Origin: Gammaproteobacteria bacterium
Lineage (GTDB): Bacteria > Pseudomonadota > Gammaproteobacteria > Steroidobacterales > Rariloculaceae
Direction: 5' to 3'
DNA length: 59,100 bases
Assembly: GCA_017577365.1 (NCBI GenBank)
Contig: PKRJ01000019.1
Coordinates: 1 to 59,100, forward strand
Below are positions 42,023 to 49,564 of this stretch, piece by piece. Every line of letters starts with the position of its first letter. The stretch's first letter is position 1. The notes beneath the pieces were generated by a model. It saw nothing but the letters and a program-made list of their open reading frames with translations, made no database searches and was not told where the DNA came from. The position numbers and the translations under genes are program-made.

Positions 42023-43060
42023 ATGTCCGCTCTGACGATTCCAAGCGTCAGCTTTCGAAGTGATGTCCTTCCGTTCGACGAGCAGTTCGCGGGCTGGCAG
42101 GAGCAGGTCGCGTCCGTCTTCGACGTCGCGCCGGTCGCCGATACGGATCGCGGTTTCCCGGCGGAGGTCGATGCCTACCATGTCGGCGACTTCGTCCTGG
42201 CGCGCACCCGGTTCGCGCCTCAGTACTTCCTACGGACGTCGAGCCGCACGCGCAGCGATCGGCTCGATCACTATCTCGTCCAGTTCTATCGCGAGGGCGG
42301 CTACATCGGGCGAGTGGGCGAGGAGAACGTGCGCGTCGAGCCAGGCAGCGTCTCGATTCTCGACACGGCGCGAACCCTCTGGACGCAAGCGACGTCGGCC
42401 GAATGCCTCACGCTGATCGTTCCCCGAGACATCATGGACGACGTGCTGCCCGCGTCCGGCAACCTGCACGGTCTCGTCCTCCCCGATGCGAGCGGCGGAT
42501 TGTTCGGCGACTATCTCGCGTCGCTCGAGCGGCGGCTGCCCGGGCTCGAGGTGACCCAGGCCCCGCACATCGTGCGCGCGACCTGCGAGCTCCTCGCCGC
42601 GTGCATCTCCCCGTCCGCCGAGCATCTCGATCGGGCACGAGATCAGATCGAGATTCTGATGCGTCGGAAGGTCACGCGGTACATCGACAAGCATCTCCGC
42701 TCGCCGCGGCTGACCGCCGCCGCGATCTCGAGAGCGGTCGGCATCGCTCCGGCGCAGCTCGAGGCCCTGTTCGAGCCGCTCGGCGGGATCGAGCAGCACA
42801 TTCTGAGCCGCCGTCTCGAGCGCATCCGCTCCGAGATCGCGCGGAGCACGAGACGCCGCTCGATCACGAGGCTCGCGGCCGCTTACGGGTTCGAGAGCCG
42901 GGAGGCGCTGCGGCGCGCGTTTCGGGCGGCGTTCGGCTACGCGCCGGAGGAGCTCGCGGTCCGAGTCGAACGCGACCTCGCCGACGGCGGCGCGGGCAGC
43001 GGAACGTGGCGCGAAGGCACCGCGACGCTCACGCGCTGGGTTCGAACGCTGCGCCGCTGA
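42023..43060 (+). CDS. AraC-family transcriptional regulator
   Basis: 345 residues from the ATG at 42023. The N-terminal half is an AraC-binding-like domain (YFLRTSSRTRSDRLDHYLVQ, then GSVSILDTARTLWTQATSAE), the type found in aromatic-catabolism activators. The C-terminal HTH pair (about 215-325) contains LTAAAISRAVGIAPAQLEAL and a second helix pair FESREALRRAFRAAFGYAPE. Ligand unknown. It is convergent with relA, with stops only 7 bases apart. Confidence 0.86.
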   Translation: MSALTIPSVSFRSDVLPFDEQFAGWQEQVASVFDVAPVADTDRGFPAEVDAYHVGDFVLARTRFAPQYFLRTSSRTRSDRLDHYLVQFYREGGYIGRVGEENVRVEPGSVSILDTARTLWTQATSAECLTLIVPRDIMDDVLPASGNLHGLVLPDASGGLFGDYLASLERRLPGLEVTQAPHIVRATCELLAACISPSAEHLDRARDQIEILMRRKVTRYIDKHLRSPRLTAAAISRAVGIAPAQLEALFEPLGGIEQHILSRRLERIRSEIARSTRRRSITRLAAAYGFESREALRRAFRAAFGYAPEELAVRVERDLADGGAGSGTWREGTATLTRWVRTLRR

Positions 43061-43067
43061 TCCGAAG

Positions 43068-45194
43068 CTACGCGCGCCGCTCGGCGCTCAGTACGTTCGG
43101 CAGGCTCTGAATACGCGCGAGAACGCGCGAGAGTTCCTCGAGATCCTGCACGGCGATCGTGAGATTCACGTCGGCCGTGCCTTCCTGCTCCTGCGTCGAC
43201 GTGGTCATCGCGCGGATATCGATCTTCGAATCCGCGAGCACCGAGCTGATGTCGCGCAGCAGGCCTCTTCGGTCGAACGCCCGCACGTTCACGTCGACGG
43301 GAAACGCGCGGTCGCCGCGCGAGCCCCAATCGACCGCGATGACGCGATGCGGACGCCGCTCCTCGAGCACGCGCAGGTTCGGGCAATCCTTTCGATGCAC
43401 CGTCACGCCGCGCCCGACCGTGATATAGCCCGTGATCGGCTCGGGCGGCACCGGCCGGCAACACTTCGCGAACGTCGACAGCAGGTCGCCCGCGCCTTCG
43501 ATGCGGATACTCGACGTGTCCGCGGACGCGTCGGTCGGACGACGGCTCGGAATGGGCGCGGGCTCTTCCTCGCGCAACCGGCGCTGCAGCGCGCCGGCGA
43601 TCTGTGCCCCGGTGACCTCGCCTTCGCCGATCGCCTGGAACAGCTGCTCGGGGGTCTCGTAGTGAAACTCGGCGGCGAGCTCGGCGAGGGGCACCTCGCG
43701 CACGCCGAGCCGCTGCAGCTCGCGCTCGAGAATCTGACGGCCGGCTGCACGGTTCTGCGCCTCGTCCTGCTTGCGGAACCACGCGCGCACCTTCGCTCGG
43801 TGGCGAGGCGACACGAGATAACCCAGCGAAGGCACGAGCCAATCGCGGCTCGGATTCGGCTGCTTGCCCGCGATGATCTCGACCTGATCGCCGTTCGAAA
43901 GCGGTCGATCGAGCGGAACGATTCGACCGTTGACCTTCGCGCCGCGGCAACGGTGCCCGAGACCGGTGTGCACCTGGTAGGCATAGTCGAGCGGCGTCGC
44001 GCCGCGCGGCAGCTCGATGACCTCGCCGCGCGGCGAGAGGACGTACACGCGGTCCTCGAAGATCTCCGCGCGCACGCGCTCGAGAAAGTCGCCGTCCGTC
44101 TCGCGCACGTCCGCGGGATCGAGGAGCTGCCTGAGCCACGCGATCTTCTGCTCGAACGATCGATCCGACGGCGTCCCTTCCTTGTAACGCCAATGCGCGG
44201 CGACGCCGAGCTCGGCGTGATCGTGCATGTCCCACGTGCGGATCTGGATCTCGACCGGCAGCTTCTCGGGTCCGACGACCGCCGTGTGCAAAGACTGATA
44301 ACCGTTGCTCTTCGGCGTCGCGATGTAGTCGTCGAACTCCCCCGGGATGTGCGGCCAGAGCCCGTGGACGACGCCGAGGGCGGCATAGCAGTCGGCGACG
44401 GAATCGACGAGGATCCGGACCGCGCGCAGATCGTAGAGCTGGTCGAACGACAAGCCCTTGCGCTGCATCTTGCGCCAGATGCTGTAGATGTGCTTCGGCC
44501 GGCCCGTGACGCTCGCGCGAATCCCGGCCTGCTCTAGCGCGTTCGCGATGATCTTGCTCACCTCGGCGACGTAGCGCTCGCGATCCGCGCGCTTCGCCGC
44601 GAGCCAGCCCGCGACGCGGTGGTAGTTCTCGGGCTCGAGATAGCGGAACGCGAGGTCCTCGAGCTCCCACTTGAGCTGCCAGACGCCGAGCCGGTTCGCG
44701 AGCGGCGCATACACCTCGCGCGTCTCGAGCGCGAGACGTTCGCGCTCCTCGGCCGGTCCGCGCTTCACCTCGCGCATCCGCGCGAGCTGCGCGGCGAGCC
44801 GCACGAGCAACAGCCGCGGATCGCCGAAGATCGCGAGCAGCATCTTGCGCAGCGCTTCGACCTGCTCGCCCGACGGCGCACCGCCCGGCTTCCACGCCTT
44901 TCGGCCGAGCGTGTCGATGCGGATCAGCTCGGCCGCCATGCGCACGGACTCCGCGCCGAAGTAGCGGCCGGCGGCTTCTTCGTCGATCGCGCCGGACTCG
45001 AGCACGGGAAGGAGCGCGGCCGCCTCGAGGATCTCGGTGTCGTCCGTGAGGCCGGCGACGATGCCGAGCAGCGCGCGGCCCCGCGCGCAGGCGGGCTGAG
45101 CCGCCGGCACGGCCGCTTCGATACGCGCGAGGCGCTGCGCTGCGGCGCGCTCGGCCTCCGCGTCGTGGACGGACTTCGTGTGAACTGCCTGCAT
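43068..45194 (-). CDS. relA: (p)ppGpp synthetase, RelA type
   Basis: 708 residues from the ATG at 45194. The N-terminal hydrolase-like domain lacks the HD and ED residues (GLTDDTEILEAAALLPVL stands where HDxxED should be), so hydrolase activity is absent, as in RelA. The synthetase domain has GRPKHIYSIWRKMQRKGL, EFDDYIATPKSNGYQSLHT and VEIQIRTWDMHDHAELGVAA; EFDD is the RelA-specific acidic motif. Next are TGS (EDRVYVLSPRGEVIELPRGA), a Cys-containing ZFD (STFAKCCRPVPPEPITGYIT) and an ACT/RRM domain to the end. Ribosome-dependent alarmone synthesis during amino-acid starvation is expected. Confidence 0.95.
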   Translation of the reverse strand: MQAVHTKSVHDAEAERAAAQRLARIEAAVPAAQPACARGRALLGIVAGLTDDTEILEAAALLPVLESGAIDEEAAGRYFGAESVRMAAELIRIDTLGRKAWKPGGAPSGEQVEALRKMLLAIFGDPRLLLVRLAAQLARMREVKRGPAEERERLALETREVYAPLANRLGVWQLKWELEDLAFRYLEPENYHRVAGWLAAKRADRERYVAEVSKIIANALEQAGIRASVTGRPKHIYSIWRKMQRKGLSFDQLYDLRAVRILVDSVADCYAALGVVHGLWPHIPGEFDDYIATPKSNGYQSLHTAVVGPEKLPVEIQIRTWDMHDHAELGVAAHWRYKEGTPSDRSFEQKIAWLRQLLDPADVRETDGDFLERVRAEIFEDRVYVLSPRGEVIELPRGATPLDYAYQVHTGLGHRCRGAKVNGRIVPLDRPLSNGDQVEIIAGKQPNPSRDWLVPSLGYLVSPRHRAKVRAWFRKQDEAQNRAAGRQILERELQRLGVREVPLAELAAEFHYETPEQLFQAIGEGEVTGAQIAGALQRRLREEEPAPIPSRRPTDASADTSSIRIEGAGDLLSTFAKCCRPVPPEPITGYITVGRGVTVHRKDCPNLRVLEERRPHRVIAVDWGSRGDRAFPVDVNVRAFDRRGLLRDISSVLADSKIDIRAMTTSTQEQEGTADVNLTIAVQDLEELSRVLARIQSLPNVLSAERRA

Positions 45195-45348
45195 CGCGAA
45201 CCGCCGATTCGATCCCGGCCGGTTGGATCGAATCTCGCACAAAAGATTCTAGCGAAGTCGGGAGGCGGCGACGGCCATGGCCTCCGATCGACACGCGACC
45301 CTATCATGTGGCCTCGAGCGCTGCACCGAGAGCACGAGGCCTGCCGCG

Positions 45349-45717
45349 GTGAACGAGCTGACGATGCGTCCGGAGCACCTCGCCCGGCTGCGTGAGATCT
45401 GCCTCGGCCTGCCCGACGCGACCGAGAAGATCGCGTGGGGCGATCCGACCTGGCGCGTGCGCGACAAGATCTTCGCGATGGCGAAGGGCAACTATCCGGG
45501 AGGGCGTCCCTCGGTGTGGATGAAGGGCGGACCGGGCGTGCAGGAGATCCTCACGGCGACCGATCCCGACAGCTTCTTCGTCCCGCCGTACGTCGGCCAC
45601 AAAGGCTGGATAGGAGTATGGATGGATCGGCCGCGCATCAAGTGGCCGCTGCTCGCCGACCTGATCGCGGAAAGCTACGCGCTCGTCGCGTCGCCAAGAC
45701 GCAAGCGACGCGGCTGA
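45349..45717 (+). CDS. MmcQ/YjbR-family protein
   Basis: 122 residues from a GTG at 45349, with GAGG 9 bases upstream; an ATG at 45364 is the alternative. The YjbR-like fold has CLGLPDATEKIAWGDPTWRV, IFAMAKGNYPGGRPSVWMKG, PYVGHKGWIGVWMD and LIAESYALVASP. The family is thought to bind DNA but its role is unclear. Convergent with the Old Yellow Enzyme gene. Confidence 0.85.
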   Translation: MNELTMRPEHLARLREICLGLPDATEKIAWGDPTWRVRDKIFAMAKGNYPGGRPSVWMKGGPGVQEILTATDPDSFFVPPYVGHKGWIGVWMDRPRIKWPLLADLIAESYALVASPRRKRRG

Positions 45718-45741
45718 CGAGCCCGTTTGCGGGGGCTCGTC
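45716..45741 (+). terminator. 9-bp hairpin at the MmcQ stop codon
   Basis: GACGAGCCC (45716-45724, including the last bases of the TGA) pairs perfectly with GGGCTCGTC (45733-45741) over an 8-base loop. No T-tract. Confidence 0.55.
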
Positions 45742-45779
45742 GCCGCGATCACGCTCTTGTTCAACACGCGCGCGCTCCG

Positions 45780-45806
45780 CGCGATCGATCGCCGTGATCG
45801 ATCGCG
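45780..45806. terminator. 11-bp hairpin in the convergent gap
   Basis: CGCGATCGATC (45780-45790) and GATCGATCGCG (45796-45806) are exact reverse complements around 5 bases. It lies between convergent MmcQ and Old Yellow Enzyme genes, 23 bases from the latter's stop, and could terminate either transcript. Confidence 0.55.
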
Positions 45807-45828
45807 GGCGATAGCGCGCGCCGGCCGC

Positions 45829-46914
45829 TCATCCGGCGAGCGCCGTTTGCGGGGCCTCGGAGAGCCGCGGATAGTCCGTATACCCTCTCTCGCCTCCGCC
45901 GTAGAACGTGGCCGGGTCCGGCTCGTTCATCGCCGCGCCGATACGGTAGCGCTCGACGAAATCCGGATTCGCGAGCGCGAAGCGGCCGATCGTCACGACG
46001 TCGGCGAGCCCCGACTCGATGTCGGCCGCGAGCTTGTCGAGCGGTTGTCCGGGCCGATTGACCAGCAACGCGTTCGGCCAGAGGCGGCGAAGATCCCGTA
46101 CGAGCGACTCGTTGCCGTGGTGCACGATGTGGACGTACGCGAGATCGAGCTTCGCGAGCTCGGCGACGAGATAGCGATAGAGCGCCTCGTACTCCTCGCC
46201 CTCCTCGATCGCGTTGAAAGTCGAGCCGGGCGACAAGCGAATGCCGGTGCGATCCGGGCCGATCGCCGCCGCGACCGCCGCCGCGGTCTCGATCGCGAAA
46301 CGCGCACGGTTCTCGATCGAGCCGCCGTACTCGTCCTCGCGCAGATTCGCGTTCGCCGACAAGAACTGCTGCACGAGATAACCATTCGCGCCGTGGATCT
46401 CGATGCCGTCGGCGCCAGCTTCGATCGCGCGCGTCGCGGCATAGGCGAAATCGTCGATCGTCTTGCGGATGTCGTCGATGGTCATCGCGCGCGGGACCGG
46501 CATGGGCTTCAAGCCGCCCGGCGTGAAGATCTGCTCGCCGGTCGCGACTGCCGAAGGCGCGAGCGCCTGACGATGATGCGGCGTGTTGTCCGGATGGCTC
46601 ACGCGGCCGACGTGCATGAGCTGCAGGTAGATGTAGCCGCCCGCGTCATGCACCGCATCGGTGACTCGCCGCCAGCCTTCCACGTGCCGGTCGGTGTAGA
46701 TGCCAGGCGTCAGCATGTAGCCCTGCCCGTCGTCCGAAGGCTGAACGCCCTCGCTGATCAAAAGCCCGAGCGACGCGCGCTGCGCGTAGTACGTTGCGGC
46801 GAGCGGACCCGGCGTGCCGTCGGGCTGCGCCCGGCTGCGCGTCATCGGGGCCATCGCGAAACGGTGCGGCCATTTGAGCCGTCCGACTCTTGCTTCGTCC
46901 CAGATCGTCGTCAT
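45829..46914 (-). CDS. Old Yellow Enzyme-type alkene reductase (NemA-like)
   Basis: 361 residues. FMN-dependent TIM barrel with FAMAPMTRSRAQPDGTPG at the N-terminus, the substrate-binding HGANGYLVQQFL (His/Asn pair), YGGSIENRARFAIE, and FMN-phosphate segment TIGRFALANPDFVERYR. Members reduce activated C=C bonds, nitroesters or N-ethylmaleimide with NAD(P)H. A LysR gene diverges 123 bases away and is the likely regulator, in response to an electrophile. Confidence 0.93.
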   Translation of the reverse strand: MTTIWDEARVGRLKWPHRFAMAPMTRSRAQPDGTPGPLAATYYAQRASLGLLISEGVQPSDDGQGYMLTPGIYTDRHVEGWRRVTDAVHDAGGYIYLQLMHVGRVSHPDNTPHHRQALAPSAVATGEQIFTPGGLKPMPVPRAMTIDDIRKTIDDFAYAATRAIEAGADGIEIHGANGYLVQQFLSANANLREDEYGGSIENRARFAIETAAAVAAAIGPDRTGIRLSPGSTFNAIEEGEEYEALYRYLVAELAKLDLAYVHIVHHGNESLVRDLRRLWPNALLVNRPGQPLDKLAADIESGLADVVTIGRFALANPDFVERYRIGAAMNEPDPATFYGGGERGYTDYPRLSEAPQTALAG

Positions 46915-46986
46915 CGTCGCTCCTGATCGTTCATTCCCTCAGGCGCCGGGGGTTGGGCTCGCTTCCGGCGCGGGGAAAGGATAGAG

Positions 46987-47024
46987 TGTCCATGGATCGG
47001 CCCGCAATCCGCAAAGAATGGACA
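46987..47024. promoter_or_regulatory. Candidate LysR operator between OYE and LysR genes
   Basis: An inverted pair TGTCCAT (46987-46993) and ATGGACA (47018-47024), starts 31 bases apart, i.e. about three helical turns. It lies in the divergent promoter region immediately before the LysR start codon. Confidence 0.45.
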
Positions 47025-47037
47025 GGTTGTTCCAATA

Positions 47038-47934
47038 ATGGATCACTCGAAAATCGACCTCGGCTTGCTGGCCGATTTCAACCTCGTCGCGTCCGCCGGC
47101 GGCTTCGGCAGAGCGAGCCGCCTGAGCGGAAGACCGAAGGCGACGTTGTCCCGCCGCGTGATGGCGCTCGAGGAGAGCCTCGGCGTGCGGCTCTTCGAGC
47201 GCGGCACGCACAAGCTCACGCTCACCGAAAGCGGCCGCGCGCTGCACGAGCGGACGAGTTCGCTCGTCGCCGAGATTCTCGAGGTCGGACAGTGCGTCGC
47301 CGAAGGCTCGTTGCAGCCCCGCGGACGGCTCAAGGTCAGCGTCCCGCTCTTCCTGGGGCAGACGACGTTCGGCCAGCTCGCCGCCGAGTTTGTCCGACGT
47401 TACCCCGAGGTCGAGCTCGAGGTCATTGCGGAAGACCGCTACGTCGATCTCGTCGACGAAGGCTACGACGTCGTGATTCGCGCGAACCCGCGTTCCGATG
47501 AGAACCTCGTCGGGCGGCGGATCCGCGAAGAAACCCTCGTCGTCGTCGCGCCGCCCGGCATGCGTCGGCCGAGACCGCCCAAAGACGGCACCCCTCCGCG
47601 AGTGCCGGCGGTCGCGATGATCAGTTTCCAGGACAATGGGCCGTGGAGGGTCACGGACCGGCTCGAGATCATGCCGGACGTGCGGCTGCGCCTGTCATCA
47701 CTGCTGATGGTGCGCGATGCGGTTTGCACCGGCGCGGGCGCCGCGCTGCTGCCGCGCGGCGTCGTCGCGGACGCCGCGGCCGAGGGCCGCCTCGTGATCT
47801 GGAGCACCGTGCCGCACCGGACGTCGGAGCTCTGGGTGCTGCACTCGTCGCGGCGGCTCGTGAGCACGAAGGTCAGCGCGTTCGTGGACTTCGTCGTCGA
47901 AGCGCTGCGCGGGAATCACGGCATCGGCGCGTGA
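47038..47934 (+). CDS. LysR-family regulator, divergent from OYE
   Basis: 298 residues. N-terminal HTH (LLADFNLVASAGGFGRASRL, then KATLSRRVMALEESLGVRLF) and a LysR effector domain of the group with DEGYDVVIRANP (typical of proteins annotated as DsdC/aromatic-type activators). The divergent arrangement with the alkene reductase gene strongly suggests it regulates that gene. No terminator seen in the 96 bases before the convergent neighbour. Confidence 0.88.
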   Translation: MDHSKIDLGLLADFNLVASAGGFGRASRLSGRPKATLSRRVMALEESLGVRLFERGTHKLTLTESGRALHERTSSLVAEILEVGQCVAEGSLQPRGRLKVSVPLFLGQTTFGQLAAEFVRRYPEVELEVIAEDRYVDLVDEGYDVVIRANPRSDENLVGRRIREETLVVVAPPGMRRPRPPKDGTPPRVPAVAMISFQDNGPWRVTDRLEIMPDVRLRLSSLLMVRDAVCTGAGAALLPRGVVADAAAEGRLVIWSTVPHRTSELWVLHSSRRLVSTKVSAFVDFVVEALRGNHGIGA

Positions 47935-48030
47935 CGCCGTTTTGTATCGGAGAGCGGCGCGAGTGCGGCGCGTTCGCGGCGCGCGGGACACATCGGCGGC
48001 GGCGGAAGCAGAGCGCGCCGCCGAGCGCGG

Positions 48031-49065
48031 TCAACGCCGCGTTCGCGAGCGTCCCCAATACTCATCCAGCCGCCCCTCGATATCGAGCGTGCGGTAGAAC
48101 GAGTGCGGGTCGCAGTCGTACTCCTGATGCCCCGCGTCCGGATCGTAAGTCCAGTACGCGTGCCGCAGCACCGGACGGTTGTAGTAGCGCGGATCGTGCA
48201 GCGTGATCTCGTTGTGCAGATTCCCGCTCTCGTCGAGGTAGAGGCGCTGGATCACGCGGGCCTCATCGGAGATCGGCATGCCGCGCGAATCCCATACGGC
48301 TTCCGACAGCCCGCGCGTCTCGACGACGAGCGTCGAGCCTTCCCAGCGGCCGATCGAATAGCCCATCGGCGTGTTCTCGAGGTCCTCGGGGAAGCCGCGG
48401 CCGTCCGTGTAGATGCGCTGCTGCTCCTCGAAGTACTGGAACAGGATGAGCAGATGATCCTGCCGCGGGATGATCTCGATCGGGAACGGGCCGTCGAGCA
48501 TACGGATCAACCCGCCGGCCACGCATCGCAGATGCGGGTCGTCGAGCGTCGGGTCGTACGCCTCGTCGACCTCGCGCCCTTCCGGCGTCAGGTCGAACGT
48601 ATCCTTGTGCGTGCCGCGCGAACCGACCGACCACAGGCCGGAGAGGTCGAGCAGATCCGGCGGAAGCTTCGAGGGTTTCAGTATGCGCGTGCGTTCCGCC
48701 TCGGGAACGGCGCGCCACGTGCCGACGCGCGCGCCGTTCTCGAGGATCTGGCCCGTGATCATGCCGTCCGAGAGCCGGCCCTCGAGGAGGCTTTCGTGCA
48801 AACGGTCGCCGCTGTCGGACCAGTCGAGCGTGACCGTGACGGAATCGTTCCGACCGAAGATCACGTTGACCGGGCCACCATCGATATAGGCCCGCATCCC
48901 TTCGGGCGATGACTCGAACGCGAGTTTCCCGTAATCGACCGTCGCGCCCCGCTCGAGGGCCAGCAACCATTCGCCTTGGAAATCCTCGGGTGCGGCCGCC
49001 GCTACGAGCGGCATCGCCACGAGGACGAGCCAGGCCAAACCTATGCGCGCGCGTCCGCGATTCAT
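48031..49065 (-). CDS. Secreted protein of the G-x-W-[DE]-G-x-T-L family
   Basis: 344 residues with a Sec signal peptide (GLAWLVLVAMPLVAAAAPED) and a GGCGAG before the ATG. After an N-terminal beta-rich domain with DFQGEWLLAL (about 28-130) come LDLSGLWSVGS, DDPHLRCVAGGLIRML, LLILFQYFEEQQRIYTDGR, GYSIGRWEGSTLVVETRG and HAYWTYDPDAGHQEYDC. The GYSIGRWEGSTLV block matches the second domain of the 57283-58632 protein. Function unknown. It follows the DUF6152 gene by 14 bases and is the last gene of the TonB-receptor operon, so it may act on or bind the imported substrate. Confidence 0.75.
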   Translation of the reverse strand: MNRGRARIGLAWLVLVAMPLVAAAAPEDFQGEWLLALERGATVDYGKLAFESSPEGMRAYIDGGPVNVIFGRNDSVTVTLDWSDSGDRLHESLLEGRLSDGMITGQILENGARVGTWRAVPEAERTRILKPSKLPPDLLDLSGLWSVGSRGTHKDTFDLTPEGREVDEAYDPTLDDPHLRCVAGGLIRMLDGPFPIEIIPRQDHLLILFQYFEEQQRIYTDGRGFPEDLENTPMGYSIGRWEGSTLVVETRGLSEAVWDSRGMPISDEARVIQRLYLDESGNLHNEITLHDPRYYNRPVLRHAYWTYDPDAGHQEYDCDPHSFYRTLDIEGRLDEYWGRSRTRR

Positions 49066-49079
49066 CTCGCCGCCCTGGC

Positions 49080-49499
49080 TTACTGGGAAGAGGTTCTCTC
49101 TTCGCCGAACAGGGAATGGACGCTTCCGTCCGCGAACTCGAACTTCATCCCCGCGATACGCGGCCTACCCTGTCGTCCGAGGTAGCCCGTGACCTTGATC
49201 GTGTCCCCGACCTTGACCGTGTCGCGTGTCCAGCCCGCGTTCTGCAGGATGCGCAGATTGTGCGTCTCGACGATCCACGTCTGCGTCGAGCCGTCTTCGC
49301 GCTTGACCGCGACGTAGTACTGCACGTGCGGGTTCGACCAGAACACCTCCTCGACGACGCCCTCGATCGTGCCGATGTTGTCGGTCTCGTAGTTCAGCGA
49401 ATACCCGTGGTGAGCATTCGCAATCCCGCCGAGCATCATTCCGATCGCGGTCAACAAAGGGAGGACCGCCCACTTTGCATTGCGCGGTGTTCGCGCCAT
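49080..49499 (-). CDS. DUF6152 family secreted protein
   Basis: 139 residues from the ATG at 49499, chosen because GGAGG lies 8 bases before it. A Sec signal peptide (cleavage near ANAHHG) leaves a mature start HHGYSLNYETDN, then GTIEGVVEEVFWSNPHVQYY and VKVGDTIKVTGYLGRQGRPR, the DUF6152 pattern (probable OB-like barrel, His pair at the mature N-terminus may bind metal). It is almost always found beside proteins like the 48031-49065 gene. It lies 65 bases after the TonB receptor gene. Confidence 0.85.
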   Translation of the reverse strand: MARTPRNAKWAVLPLLTAIGMMLGGIANAHHGYSLNYETDNIGTIEGVVEEVFWSNPHVQYYVAVKREDGSTQTWIVETHNLRILQNAGWTRDTVKVGDTIKVTGYLGRQGRPRIAGMKFEFADGSVHSLFGEERTSSQ

Positions 49500-49564
49500 G
49501 ACCATCACCTCCTGCTGGTCAAAAAAGCGGGTCCGCGGTTCCCTCCACGGACCCGCCCCGGCGA

